Origin: Silene latifolia
Taxonomy: Eukaryota; Streptophyta; Magnoliopsida; Caryophyllales; Caryophyllaceae
Direction of reading: 5' to 3'
NCBI RefSeq assembly: GCF_048544455.1
Contig: NC_133538.1
Location: forward strand, 41,551,969 to 41,615,968
DNA: 64,000 nucleotides
Part shown: positions 44,761 to 56,874 of the stretch, one piece after another
Position numbering within the stretch: the stretch's first letter is position 1
Layout: the number at the start of each line of letters is the position of its first letter
Notes under the pieces: model-generated
What the model was told of the DNA's origin: nothing
The model's input: the letters and a program-made list of their open reading frames with translations, nothing else
Database searches by the model: none
Translations under genes and position numbers: made by a program

Positions 44761-46131
44761 GCTGCTGGCTACTTACTTCCCCAGTTTGCTGGCTGGTTTG
44801 GGGAAGTTATACATTGTAAGTATTATTGCTCTTTATTCTTTTTATCTCCTTTAGTTTAGTTTCATTTATATTGCATTTGAGTTTGTATTTTCCCTTCCCC
44901 GATTATTTTGCTGGTGTGTGCTGGAGGACAATGAGGGCATTGTCCGTTTTGGTTTGGGGAGGGTAATGCACACTTTGAGTCTGCATTTGCATTTGTTTTG
45001 CATTCACGTTTATCGCATTTTAGCTTGCATTGTTTTTCATTTCAAAAAATATAAAAAAAATTATAAAATTTCGAAAAAAAAATTAAAAATACACGTTTAT
45101 TTTTGCATATAGGTTGAGTCAAAATGAAGTTTTTCTATGATGACAATGCACTGTAAATAGTCAATTTGCTTAAGCCTTGCATAAATTACTACTTTAGCGA
45201 AATCTTTGCATTTTACTAATTTTTGTTTTGAAATTTATTTGAACGAATAGACTTGACTTAAAATTTTGGCAAACTACTTATAAATTCTAAGGAATTAGAC
45301 CTTTTTAAAACTGGTGTCATCCATGACCAGTTTCATGTAGGTTTGTGAGAAGTTACTCCTTGCATAGCATGTAATATCAAATGCATAAGTTTGAAATTCA
45401 ATTGCTTTTTGCCTGCATACATTCGGGTTAGTGCCCGATATCACATGTAGGAGAGTGCTTGCAATTCCCTTTTATTTCATTTTTAGCCATAAGCTCCACT
45501 TAGCCAAAATAGCCTATTTTGACCCCATTTAACTACATTTAAAATCTTAAGCCTACCCTAGTCAAGCTAGTGTAGTAGTTATTGGTCGAGGTATGTTTTA
45601 TTGCTTTTTCGGTTCACATTGAAAGTTGATGGTAGAATGAATGAAATGAGAAGGAGAATTGAAAAAAATACATTCGAAAAAAAGAAATGAAAAAAAAGAA
45701 GAAAAAAAAAGAAAACCGAAAAAAGAAAGGAAAAAATGGAAAAAGAATTTGAATAATATCAGTTTTACTCCTACGCTCTCATTTTATCTTATGAGGAGTC
45801 GTTTATAGTTGGTTTAGTGAGTTTTATGCCAAATAAAGGCATTGTGTTTAGTTTTGGAGTTGGATTAGAATTCGATCTGACTTATTTGGTTTTGTTAGGA
45901 TACTAGCTTGACCTATACCCTCTCATTCCCAAAATGTTTTGTCTCTTCTTACCCATTACCTCACTTTTCCAAACTATTGTAAGCACACGGCATGTGATAG
46001 GACCTTGATTGGATGGAATGTATGTGTAAGGTAGCTAGAATTGTCTATCATACTAGATTGAATGCATGTTTATGTTGGTCGTAGTCTAGGTGAGCGACTA
46101 TATTTTTCTCTCTCTTACATTTATTCGCTTA
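44761..46131 (+). other. ATH-1 3' untranslated region, left part
   Basis: This is the non-coding stretch typical of Athila before the PPT. It contains gaggacaatgagggcattgtccg and gtttggggagggtaatgc near 44930 and Lys-coding A-runs near 45670-45740. No gene is seen. Confidence 0.5.
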
Positions 46132-47054
46132 TGTTGAAGCGGGATGGTTGAAATGGAACGGTGCTTCGGGGTTTTTATGCGATAAAGATATGCCCCAAAG
46201 ATTAAAGGGAAAATTTTATCGCACGGCAATTAGACCTGCCTTACTTTACGGTTCCGAGTGTTGGGCCGTGAAACATTGTCACATTCAAAAGATGAGTGTG
46301 GCGGAGATGCGTATGTTGAGATGGATGTGCGGACATAAAAGGAAAGATCGATTAAGGAATGAGGTGATTAGGGAAAAGGTAAAAGTGGCGCCAATAGAGG
46401 ACAAGATGATGGAAAACTGACTAAGATGGTTTGGCCATGTGAGAAGGAGACCTATGGACGCACCTTTTGATTAGGAGGCCGGAGACTTGGAGAATGAGAA
46501 AAGGTCCCTAGAGGTAGAGGAAGACCGAGACAGATATGGTTGAGAGTGATAGAGCACGATATGAGATTTCTGGGGCTTGAGGAGAGTATGGTGACGGAGA
46601 GGGCACAATGGAGGGAACTGATACATGTTGATTTCTAGTATTTGATATTTATTTTTTTGACATATTTAGTGTTTTTATTTAATTTAAAAAATTAAATTAT
46701 TTGTTCTTCTCTCCTTTATTACATTTTTACTGACCACTTTCTTATATATTTTTCTTGGTTTACTTTTAAGGCATTCCGGATCCTTAACTCTATTTCGGTT
46801 TTCAAAATCGTTTTAATCTTTTCTCTCGATCTAAATTTTAAGTTTTTATAAAAGAAATCTGAGATTCGATTTTAAAACCTGTAAGTTTACCTTGACTTTC
46901 CATTACATTTTCGCTCCCTCTCTATTTTTCATTTTCCTTTTCTATTCGCTTTTTGAGGTGTACGTTCACCTATGGATGGTTCTAAAGGATGATTCATGTC
47001 AGCCGACCCCAAATCATTTTGGGATTGAGGCTCTATTGTTGTTGTTGTTGTTTG
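46132..47054 (+). mobile_element. RTE-1: 5'-truncated RTE-type LINE with 17-bp TSD
   Basis: The duplication ttacatttattcgctta is exact at 46115-46131 and 47055-47071. The 3' tail is a run of gtt/ttg repeats at 47036-47054, as in plant RTE elements. About 923 bp remain, the 3' end of the RT reading frame and the 3' region. Confidence 0.92.
46148..46630 (+). pseudogene. RTE-1 reverse transcriptase C-terminal fragment
   Basis: The frame has LKGKFYRTAIRPALLYGSECWA and KMSVAEMRMLRWMCGHKRKD, then NEVIREKVKVAPIEDKMMEN, and after a stop (46418) LRWFGHVRRRP and RGRGRPRQIW. These are the conserved C-terminal words of RTE-clade RTs. The catalytic RT part is upstream of the truncation. Three stops or frame changes follow. 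Confidence 0.85.
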
Positions 47055-47071
47055 TTACATTTATTCGCTTA

Positions 47072-47325
47072 CACTTTGCTTCATTGAGAGAGAGTGACCC
47101 GTGAGAGTCCATCTTTGAAAGTCTTCCAAGGTCGAAGGTTCAACTATTTCTAAAACAGTTATAAATTCGTTTACTTTTACGTATTGCTAATGGTTGCTAA
47201 TTTTCATGCATTAAATGGTTTAAATAGACGATTTGTAGCTAGCTCTGAGCTTAACTCCATTCCATTAGGTCTTTAGTTGCATATAGTTTGCTTGGGGACA
47301 AGCAAAGGTTTGGTTTTGGGAAGTT
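47072..47325 (+). other. ATH-1 3' untranslated region, right part, with PPT
   Basis: After the RTE-1 TSD the Athila 3' region resumes. It ends with gcttggggacaagcaaagg and a G/T/A-rich tract ggttttgggaagt directly before the 3' LTR, which is the likely polypurine tract. Confidence 0.7.
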
Positions 47326-48839
47326 TGATGCGTTCTATTTATATAGACTTTTTGTGCTTGTTTTCCACGCATTTCTATGCGATTCCTATAGTTTTAGGCT
47401 ACGAAATGCCTCGAATAGTCTACTTCGGTTTGTTTGGCTTTAATTGCAGGAATGGACCAGGAAGAAGCAAAACTGAGCTTGGAATTACCCTTATAGCTTG
47501 CATTTAGGAGATGGATGGAATTGGAGCGAGAATACTTCTGCCTTGGGATGCGTGAAGTCGTTTTGGAAGCTAACCAACATCCTATGTGCTGACTCAGTGG
47601 TAGTTAACTCGATCAAGCTGGTTGCTGAATTAATTACTCGATCGAACCCTTTTTGATGCTGAAGATTCCTCGATCGAACTCCTGCTATGTTCGATCGAGA
47701 AGAGGGATTATGGTGTTGCTCGATCGAGTAGGTTCTATGCTCGATCGAGAGGATTTTTGCTGGAGTTATTCGATCGAGTGGTTTCAATATGCTCGATCGA
47801 ATAGCTTGTGATCTGACGCAAGATTTTATTGCGTAAACTTATGTACTTATTATTTTAGTTATCTTAATTAGTGAATAAATATCTCTCTTAAGGAGAGACC
47901 CAATTAGGTTTAGATATTCAGCATTATTCATTATTCAGTATTATTCATTCATATTCAATTTATAATCAGTTTGCATCAAGATTAGGAGACTCTTGTTCGA
48001 CGCTTACCTTTCTATTTCTCGGATCTTAATTTGTGTAATTCCTTACTCTCTTCCTACTCAATTCAATTCATAATATTAATTCCTTTTTGCAACATTTAAT
48101 TTTCTTGTCTCTTAATTACTGTTAGGTTATTAGAATTAATATCTAGTTTATGCAATTTCTCTTAATTTATCTTTTAACCATGTCGAATATAGTTCTATCT
48201 ATCGTTATTTATTTTATCACTGTTATGAGTAGCTAAATCCCAATTGCTAGGAATAGGGGAGCCATGATAGTAAAACAATGACGCTATAATTAGTTTTAGG
48301 AGGTTTTAATGTGATATTTGTTTTATAGCAAAATAACAGTAATTACTTGGTTGAGTGCACGTGACTATTTTAATTAACCCGATTAAATTCAGACCTAGAT
48401 CGGAAGATTGGAATGAATAGACCTGTTATGAACAATAGACTACCCTAATCAGAGCGGAAGCTATTTAGGAAGAATCTAGGGCGGTTAGCGGACCGAAAGG
48501 ACCTTTCCACTACCCTTCTCACTACAGACCGACTGACCTTAACTTTAGCTGAATTGCGTAATATCATGGTGAACCGACATCCTAGCATCTTTCTCTCTAT
48601 TTGATCACACTCTATTTCATTCTTGCTATTTTTAATTGTTATTTCTATTATTGTTCTAAATTTAGTTCTTTTAGTTTAGTTAAATTAAATCAACCAGAAC
48701 ACACATTTTGTGACCGTAGACAGACTAGATAACAAGTAGATAGCGACCGCCTCCCTGTGGATACGATACCCTGCTTACCTCTACTGCATAAGTTTTGGCC
48801 GGTTAGGTTTATTTTTGATAGTTTGTGACAATCGTGTCA
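47326..48839 (+). repeat. ATH-1 3' LTR (1514 bp)
   Basis: It is a direct repeat of the 5' LTR. It keeps the full CTCGATCGAG cluster (47635-47815, about eight words). The end is AATCGTGTCA before cctct. Confidence 0.9.
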
Positions 48840-49553
48840 CCTCTCAAGTCATTGAGGAGATCGACAACGAAATGTGGGGATTCCAAGCCGTGAATGCCCT
48901 AGCCGACGAACCAGTACCTTTTGATTGTGATCCGTTTTCCAACCTCATAATCAACCGTATCTTGATGCGCCAGGGGTACTTCCCGGGCATGCCTCTTAAC
49001 CCACTGAAAAGAACCTTGCCTCTCCTAAAATAGGCCAAGGCCCTAACATCCCTTTCGGACTAGGGTAGGAGTCGACTGATGAAGACATCCAGGAGATGGG
49101 TCTCCTCGTAAGGAAGCGCTAAAACCATGAAGTTATCCTCCGCCCATATCACTTGACCCTCAACGACTATTTCGTCCTCGAGGGAGAGTCTGAACTTTAC
49201 AACGGTTTTCCTGAGACAATCTACGACCCCATAACAAAGGTCAAGCACCCGGGTATAAATGTCTTTCAAGACTGCTATTTCATCCCTGACAACAACACCA
49301 ATGCTGCATTGATCAAGTCTGAATCGACCCCTAGCCTAGATGGGCAAGCTTTGAGCTTCTTTTCAGGGAAGATCACATCAAGCTCCTCAACTATGAGGAC
49401 ATCGTAAACATTGCTCTCAAAGACAACCAGTTCGACCCTACTACCTTGATCTCTGATGCTAACCTAGAGAAAGCTATCCAAGGCCGGAGGAAGACTGTCA
49501 AGTAGACCGATCACCAAGGCCACATTCTCAAGATCACAACTGGAGAAGGCCCT
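48840..49553 (+). pseudogene. TAT-3 protease-RT linker
   Basis: The frame resumes with QVIEEIDNEMWGFQAVNALA (48845 on). It then changes frame more than twice, showing YFVLEGESELYNGFPETIYD near 49168 and GQALSFFSGKI near 49342. Long linkers of this wording are usual in Tat elements. No enzymatic domain is recognised. Confidence 0.65.
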
Positions 49554-51027
49554 ATGTTCAATGAAGGAACTGGAGACGAAACTGAGTCTGATGACAAGCC
49601 TGAGTCTGTCTTAGGTCCTAAAACTCCCGACACCCCTGGTAAAGTCCCTTTCCCACTATTTTATCACAAGCTTGTGGCTGTCTCAGAGGCTGAGTCAACT
49701 AAATTTACCCCTACTCCCGCAGAAGATAGCAACCTGGAGCTTGTTCCAGGGGCCACCTCCTCTACTGCGTCACCTCTGACTCCCAATGAGATATCTGACC
49801 TATCCGAGCTTTTCGCTCAGGTCGACTTAATGAATGCTAAGTTTGCTTACGAATCGTCTCAATTTAACTGCAATGCAATTCTGAACGAATATGAGGAATT
49901 TGACTTGAGTGACTACCCACCTCACCTAGCCAAAGAACTCAAAAAACGGAAACATAGAACACCCATCATTGAGGAGACCAAGCCCATCAACGTAGGGACT
50001 GATAATGCACCTCAAGAACTTAGGATAGGGACCACCCTTGACCCTTCGGAAAGACAACAATTCATCGACCTCTTGCACGAATATAAGGACGTATTCGCAT
50101 GGTCCTACAAAGACATGCCTGGGATTGACAGAGAGATTGCAGAGCACAGAATACCCATTAAGCCCGAAGCTAAACCCATGATGCAAAAGTTGTGCCGTAA
50201 GCGCCCTGAGTGGGCCCTGAAAATCAAGGAAGAGGTAGACAAGCAATTCAAAATCGGATTCATCAAAGTTTCCGAATATTCTGACAGGGTGGATAACATA
50301 GTCCCCGTACCCAAGAAAGATGGGAGAATTCGGTTTTGCGTCGACTTCAGAGACCTGAACAAGGCAAGTCCAAAAGAAGACTTCCCGATGCCGCACGTTG
50401 ACATCCTGGTAGACAACACAATCGAGCACGCCCTATTATCATTCATGGATGGGTATGTCGGGTACAACCAAATCAAAATGGCTGAAGAAGACATGCACAA
50501 AACTGCATTCACAATTCAGTAGGGCATATATTGCTACACTGCCATGCCCTTCGGCCTAGTCAACGCCGGAGCAACCTATCAAAGAACTGCCACCACTCTC
50601 CTACACGATATGACGCACGAGGAAGTGGAGGTATATGTCGATGACATGATCGTCAAATCAAAAGAGCGAGACGGCCACATCAACGCCCTTCAGAAATTCT
50701 TCGCTCGCCTTCGAAAATACAACATGAGACTAAATCCTCATAAGTGTGCATTCGGGGTCACCTCCGGAAAACTCTTAGGACACGTCATCATCAAAAAAGG
50801 CATCGAAATAGATCCCACCAAAATCAAAGCTCTCCAACAAATTCATCGGCCTAAGAATGAGAAGGAGACTCAGGGATTTCTCGGTCAAGTCCAATACATC
50901 ACCCGCTTTATAGCCAAACTCACTATAATTTGCGAACCTATCTTCAAGAGGATCCACGCCACTAATCACACCGATTGGTACAACGATTGCCAAAAAGCCT
51001 TCGACGGGATAAAGGAAATCATGTCCA
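49554..51027 (+). pseudogene. TAT-3 reverse transcriptase
   Basis: The first frame (49554-50520) has a 130-residue acidic linker, then EYKDVFAWSYKDMPGID and the RT core: RFCVDFRDLNKASPKEDFPM and FMDGYVGYNQI, which carries the first catalytic Asp. An in-frame TAG at 50521 is followed by the same frame with MPFGLVNAGATYQR and YVDDMIVKS, the catalytic YVDD, near 50635. The RNase H start is reached at about 51020. One stop only, so this is the best preserved TAT-3 domain. RT makes cDNA from genomic RNA by family. Confidence 0.85.
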
Positions 51028-51038
51028 AACCTCATGTC

Positions 51039-51400
51039 TTTTTTTGGTAGAATGTAAGCATTTTATTAAAATCACCAACTGAATCAATTACAACAATGTT
51101 TATAAACTTTGCATAACTACTTAAACACATTTCAATACACTAACAAGCAATATGTATTCTAGTATACCATCTCCTATCCTTCAGGCTAATCAAGTTAGGC
51201 AAATGGCTTATAACTCTCTCCTTTATCAACATCTGAACTTCAGCAGCAACCCAACCAGGGCTCATCAGAATGTTGTTGTAATGAGCCTGGTTTCTCTGAA
51301 TCCAGATGAGCTACCAGACAACAAAGATCGTAGCATTGACTGTCCTTCTGTTCAGTTTAGACCATCTCCTTTATCTGATGCACCAAACCTTTTTTTACCC
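51039..51400 (-). mobile_element. L1-1: 5'-truncated L1-type LINE tail, antisense
   Basis: The 11-bp duplication aacctcatgtc is exact at 51028-51038 and 51401-51411. On minus the element ends with an A-run (ttttttttgg on + at 51038). Before it is an ORF2 C-terminus (51330-51150 on minus) with WIQRNQAHYN and EVQMLIKERVISHLP and one stop. Its tail aatgcttacattctaccaaaaaaa resembles that of L1-2 (aagcttacattttcccaaaaaa). Confidence 0.9.
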
Positions 51401-51411
51401 AACCTCATGTC

Positions 51412-51716
51412 CTTATGCCACCTCAGTAGGGAATTCCCTTATCCCTCTACCTAACAGTCACCGACACGGTCATGGGAGTAATGCTAGCATAAACAGTCGA
51501 TGGGGAAGAACGAGCCATCTACTACATTAGCAAAAAGTTCATCAAATACGAAACCAAGTACACCCAACTGGAGAAGACATGTCTCACCCTGGTTTGGTCA
51601 ACAAAGAAGTCACGACATTATATGCTCAGCTAAACGGTTCACATCTACTCCAAGATGGACCCCGTCAAATACATCTTTGAAAAGCCTGTGCTAAACGGAA
51701 GGTTGTCCAGGTGGAC
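51412..51716 (+). pseudogene. TAT-3 RNase H fragment
   Basis: The frame continues across the removed L1-1 insertion with PPQ-stop-GIPLSLYLTVTDTVMG. It then has EERAIYYISKKFIKYETKYTQ, LEKTCLTLVWSTKKSRHYML and IYSKMDPVKYIFEKP. There are TAG stops at 51428 and 51488. The chain stops at 51717, where an antisense LTR enters. Confidence 0.82.
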
Positions 51717-52056
51717 TGTAACACCCCCTTCTTACCCGGCCAAGATAATTGGGAGATGTTACCTTCTCGGTTTCCCGAGGTACTGAAATTGGAGTTGCAA
51801 TTGAGAAACAATTAACACAAAAAAATATTTAGTGGATTACATAGCCATAAATGAATAAATGAAATGAATAATACAACTCATGGCTACTAAACTAATCTAA
51901 TCAACTATGCTCGACTCGAATGTCATCAGGGCTCAACCCCTTCTCTCGCATGCTACCAAAGCTAACCTATAAACAACTGCTCCCCATATGATCGAAAATA
52001 TCATATGGATCAACACAGGCCACCCCATAAATAGGTGACATTTATACGGACACAAT
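51717..52056 (-). repeat. Antisense Tekay-type LTR end, interrupted by TEK-2
   Basis: Its reverse complement ends ..CTCGGGAAACCGAG.AGGTAAC...GGGGGTGTTACA, like the TEK-1 LTR end. About 340 bp are visible. The rest presumably continues beyond TEK-2 to the right of the window. Confidence 0.7.
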
Positions 52057-53314
52057 GTAACACTACGGTTTTCTATACTGTTGGGTACTCTATCGAGTAA
52101 GGCTTACTCTGTCGAGTAAGTGAGTTTTGATTTCAAACCAGTGTATTGTCTGATGGATACCCGATCGAGTAGGTGTCACTCGATTGAGTAGGGGGCACTC
52201 AATCGAGTAAGTGACTTACTCGATCGAGTAAGTCGGTTTTACGGGTTGTTTTGCCGGGTTTTGATAGCAACGTGAGAATGAAATATAAAGTTATTTTATC
52301 AATTCCTTTTTACTTTTTCACTGTTTATAAACTGTTTACACAAAATAAAAGTTACATAGCTTCTTCTTCTCTCATTGCTATCAAATCCTAAGGGCTAGAG
52401 TCGTCGGATCGTTGTGTTCTTTACGGCGTTGAGACCGTCGCATCGTGGGTAAGATTCTAGTATGACTTTTATATCATTTCATTGTTTTTGGTTGAAACCC
52501 TAACTGGGTATTTTGGAGGTTTTGAGAGTATTGTGATTGTTAGATAGTAATTATATGATTGTGCGATTATAGGAGGTGATTTCGTAGAAGAGCGGTTTTG
52601 AATAGCTCATTTTGACGATCTTGGTGAATTGCTTTCAAGTAAGGGTTTCCCTACTCGGTTATTGATTACATTGTATTTGATAGTTGATTGGTGATAGATG
52701 TGTTGTTGTTGATCTTTATCATATTGGTATTGTAATTGGTAATTAATGTTGTATATTTGGTTGGATGTGTTTGTCTGTGGCTCGCGAGGCGCGTCCTCGG
52801 CTGAGTGGAGTCACTTGTGGGAGTGTCTTCACGCCCTTGATTCGCCCCTTGTAGTTCCCGTCACAAGGGGGATGTGCAAATTAAGGAACTTGCATTTTTG
52901 CTAGGAGTTGATGAGCGAGGATTTGGTGAGAACGGCTGCGGTCCCCACTGGCAGCGTGGAAAATCTATTGCAATGGATATTCTGGCAGGGCTACACACTT
53001 TAGTGTGTAGTCAGGTGTGTGGAGATGTGAAGGAGTTGGGTGATCGTATATGTTGTTATCTTGCTTATCTTGTATTGCGTAATCAATAAATGACCCCGTT
53101 AATTGTTTTAAAAACTATGGTGATCCATTCAGGGATGGTGAGCAGTTATTGAGCAGGTATGAGATGGATTGCGTGAGCGATTGCTGGGATGGAGTCACCA
53201 CGTGTCACTTGAGTCTTCCACTGTGTCTTTGAACTTATATTTCTCTTTACTTGGTTTGATATTTTGGAACAGTTGTATTACACTTTACAGTTTTGGGGTT
53301 TTGTTATGTAATCA

Positions 53315-56300
53315 CTTCAACCCTTGCTTCAGGTTGTCCAGGACTGTCAGTTGGATGATCTTAGTGCAAGGGGGGCCTTCTATACTTGGTCAAATAAACA
53401 TGAGGATGGAGAGAAAATCTATAGTAGAATTGATAGAGTGCTGATTAATGATGAATGGGCTATTATGTTTCCTGACAGCTATGTTCATTTCTTGCCTGAG
53501 GGAATGTTTGATCATTGCCCTTGCCTTATCAATCTTGATGGGTATGTTCAGAGAAAGGGAGCATCATTTAAGTACTTTAATATGTGGTCAATGGCACCTG
53601 AATATCCTGATATTGTGAAGGAGGGGTGGAATTTGGCTTGTCATGGTACTGCTATGTTTAAAGTAGTCACAAAATTGAAGGGTCTAAAACATCAGTTGAA
53701 AAAATTAGACAAGGATCAATTTGGGGATATTGTTAACCTTACACATGTTGCTGAGTTGTCTTTAAAGCATGCTCAGGAAATGTTGGTTGGTGATCCCTTG
53801 AATGAGGATCTTTGCAAGATTGAAAGAATTTGTGCTAAAGAGGTTGAGGATCTCAGGAAGGCAAGAGATCAATTCTGAATCGAGAAAGCAAAGTGTGACT
53901 GGTTGAAGCATGGGGATGATAATACTTCATTTTTTCATGCCTGTATCAGAAGAAGGAGAGCAAGAAATAGAGTGTTTCAAGTTGCTGATGTCAATAATAA
54001 CCTGTGCTCAACTTCTGAGAGTATTCAGCCGCCTTCATTCGATCTTATCGGCAATTGTTGGGGACTGAAAAATCAGTTAAATCTATTAATAGGAAAGTCA
54101 TCAAGTTTGGGAAATGTGTCACTGAGGCCCACTGTCTTATGCTGTCTGCTCCTATAACAGCTGAGGAAGTTAGGGTGGCCATGTTTGACATTCCAGGGAC
54201 CAAGGCACCTGGTCCCGATGGTTATAGCGACGATTTTTTAAAGACAACGGCATATTGTTGAGCGATGTTGTTGCTGCAGTTCAGGGAGCCATTCATTCTG
54301 GAAAGCTCCTCAAACAATGCAATGCCACTATCATTACACTCATTCCTAAAGTGCCTCTTCCTGAAACAGTCTTACAATTTAGGCCCATTGCCTGTTGTAA
54401 TACTATCTATAAGTGTTTATCAAAGGTCTTTGTGTAATAGAATTGGCAAGGTCTTACCTGATATAATTAGTCCAAGTCAAGGGGCTTTTATAAAAGGAAG
54501 GGATATTGTTGGGAACATCCTTATTTGTCAGGATTTAATCAAACTTTACAAAAGGAAAAGTTGTTCTCCTAGGGTTTTAATGAAGGTGGATCTTCAGAAA
54601 GCTTATGATTCAGTGGCTTGGTCTTTTGTCCTGGAGATGCTACAAGCTACTGGGTTTCCTGAATCATTCACCAAGATCATCATGCAATGCATCACTACCC
54701 CCACCTATTCTCTTTCCCTTAATGGTGAAACATTTGGGTTCTTCAAAGGTAGGAGAGGGCTCAGGCAAGGAGACCCTTTGTCGCCTCTCCTTTTTACCCT
54801 TTGCTTGGACTATTTGAGTAGGGTCCTAGGTGTGGTGCATAAACATCATAACTTTAAGTTTCATCCCCTGTGCAACAGAATCCAACTTTCCCATTTATGC
54901 TTTCTTGACGACACGATTCTGTTTTGTAGAGGTGATAGGGGGTCTGTTGGTCTTATGTTGGCAGCTTTTGATCACTTCTCTCTTCGCATCCGTCCGGAAA
55001 TGAATAATGGGAAGTCTAATTTTTATTATAATGGGATTGATGAGGGTTTGGTCTCTGAAATTGAGGAGCAGACTGGTATGAAGAAGGGGAAACTTCCTTT
55101 TAAATATCTTGGTGTGAATGTGTCACCCAAGAGACTCACCGTTTCTTATCGTGAATGCTTGGTTGATAAAATTGTGGACAGAATTAGAAGCCTAGGGTCT
55201 CGTAAACTCTCTTATGCTGGGAGGGTTGTTCTGATCAAATCTGTGCTCAGTTCTCTTCACTGCTACTGGGCAAGGATTTTCATCCTTCCTAAAACTGTCA
55301 TAAGCAAAATTGAAGCAGTTTGCAGATCATTTCTCTGGTATGGTTCTAATCATAAGGAAAGTCCTACCTTAGTTTCTTGGGCTTCCATTTGCAATCCTAG
55401 GAAACAAGGGGGACTGGGGTTCAAGGATCTCCATGCTTGGAATGTTGCTGCTATTGCTAAATATGTATGGTGGATTGCAATGAAGGCTGATCACCTCTGG
55501 GTTCGTTGGGTTCATGCTGTCTATATAAAATCTGCAACTTGGAAAGACTATGAACCAGGGAGTGGCAGTAGCTGGGCTTGGAGAAAAATTTGCCAAGTCA
55601 AGAATATTTATAAATCTAAATTATTTCATGGTCCCAATGTAGAGCAATACAGGCTGAAGGAAGGGTATCATTGGCTTAAACCAATTGGAGATAAAGTCCA
55701 GTGGTATCCATGGATGCTCAATAGGATGATTATCCCTCGTCATGTGTTTATGTGCTGGTTAGTTGCACAGAATAGGCTGTTAACTCAAGACAGGTTGATC
55801 AAGATGAATATAATTCAGAGCAACTGTTGTTATCTATGTGGAGAGACGATGGAATGCCATGAACATTTGTTTTTCCAGTGTAGATATAGCAGAATGTGCT
55901 TGGAGCTCACAGGTTGCTGGTGTTTAGTGGACTTTCCAGAGAAGAATTGCATTGAATGGTGGGTACGTTGGAGGCAGCCGTCTATCTGGTATAAGCAGGC
56001 AGTGGCTATGATCCTTGCTTCCCTAATTGCTCATATCTGGTTTGTTCGTAATAGATGCAGACTTGAGGGGTGTCTTTCCCATCCCCAGGTTGTTGTTAAT
56101 AGCATTAAACGTGAAGTGCAGTTGAGAATTAATCAGTATGAGGTACCATGTAGGAATGGTAGAGTCAGAAATTGGGTAAACTACATAAGCAGTCACTAGC
56201 TACTTGTGTAGAGAAATGTATGTTGCAATGATAGAATTAGTGTTGTAAGGGACTTTTTTATGATATTAATGATAAGCTTACATTTTCCCAAAAAAAAATA
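53315..56300 (+). mobile_element. L1-2: 5'-truncated L1-type LINE in the TEK-2 LTR
   Basis: This is an ORF2 region with endonuclease end, RT and a zinc-finger-like C-terminus, then a 3' untranslated tail ending aagcttacattttccc and an A-run (56290-56299). The 5' boundary, 53290-53325, is set by where the coding similarity starts. I could not find a matching TSD. LTR sequence resumes at 56301. Confidence 0.8.
53324..56199 (+). pseudogene. L1-2 ORF2 (endonuclease end, reverse transcriptase, zf-RVT)
   Basis: The order is the endonuclease C-terminus (FYTWSNKHEDG, RIDRVLINDEW, FDHCPCLI), a linker with WLKHGDDNTSFFHACIRRR, and RT. RT has KAPGPDGYSDDF near 54205, FRPIACCNTIYKCLSKV near 54380, KVDLQKAYDSVAW near 54590, GLRQGDPLSPLLF near 54760 and catalytic FLDDTILF near 54905, where plant L1 usually has FADD. 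Then a zinc-finger-like C-terminal part has CWLVAQNRLLTQDRL and CYLCGETMECHEHLFFQC. There is a stop at 53876 and frame changes near 54010, 54250 and 54420. The last frame (54420-56199) is uninterrupted. Confidence 0.88.
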
Positions 56301-56416
56301 AGTATGTCCTTTTATGGTCAATTTGATATACATTGCCTCGGGTAACCGAGATGGTAGCACTTCCATGCATTAGGTGGTATTGGTAAGGCACCTTGGTGTA
56401 TGGGAGTGTTACAAAG

Positions 56417-56431
56417 TGGTATCATAGCGAC
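56417..56431 (+). promoter_or_regulatory. TEK-2 primer binding site
   Basis: TGGTATCATAGCGAC lies three bases after the LTR end. It is the initiator tRNA-Met type with one change (TGGTATCAGAGC). Confidence 0.85.
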
Positions 56432-56787
56432 GATTTTGGAACCTGTAACTAATGAACCTAGAACCTAGGGAGTCAAATTAAAATGAACATGGGTAGGAGT
56501 TGTTAGGAACTATCACAAAGGCTTGGGAGACGTCCTAAAGTCGTGAACTCGCCCTACAATTTTGAACCGGTCACTATGGGGTGTCATAGCATCGCTATGT
56601 GTTTACTAATGTTCTATTGCATATGTTGGATGATATGTTGGATGGAATTGTTGGATAAACGATTGTGGAGGAATGGAGTAGAAAAAGGTGAAGTATTCAT
56701 ATGATAATATGTTGTGAATAATGATGTTGCATGATGGATGATTTATAATGTGGCATTATAGTAACATGTGAATAGGATGTTGCGTTT

Positions 56788-56874
<87 letters not shown>

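Larger units (their letters stand above)
30198..48839 (+). mobile_element. ATH-1: Athila-like Ty3/gypsy element with nested LARD-1, HEL-1 and RTE-1
   Basis: LTRs are at 30198-31639 and 47326-48839, with TGATGCG...GTGTCA ends. The flanking 5-mers are actct (30193-30197) and cctct (48840-48844), a TSD with one change. The PBS is TGGCGCAGCTGCCGGGGA, close to the Athila PBS TGGCGCCGTTGCCGGGGA. Inside are gag, protease and an Athila ORF1/env-like gene. I find no RT, RNase H or integrase, so it cannot move alone. Net of the nested insertions it is about 10.3 kb. The pre-PPT phrase gcttggggacaagcaaaggtt is typical of Athila. Confidence 0.88.
29831..51716 (+). mobile_element. TAT-3: Tat/Ogre-like Ty3/gypsy element, pol fragments split by nested insertions
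   Basis: The pieces are protease (29831-30197), the PR-RT linker and RT (48845-51027), and RNase H (51412-51716). The protease frame ends at the TSD of ATH-1 and continues in the same frame after ATH-1 (..GKDS then QVIEEIDNEMWG). A second interruption is the L1-1 tail. A third, at 51717, is an antisense LTR. Gag, integrase and LTRs are not seen. The DEGS protease triad and the long PR-RT linker fit the Tat/Ogre lineage. Confidence 0.82.
52057..56413 (+). repeat. TEK-2 5' LTR, split by L1-2
   Basis: It begins TGTAACACTACGG and ends GGGAGTGTTACA just before the PBS. Net of L1-2 it is about 1.37 kb. It has a CTCGATCGAG-type cluster (52090-52235) and a TATA-like gaaatataaag at 52279. Short frames in 52870-53090 are not convincing genes. 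Confidence 0.78.

Noticed and set aside
52870-53300. Short ORFs left of L1-2
   Set aside because: They are inside the TEK-2 LTR and show no similarity to L1 or to host proteins that I recognise.
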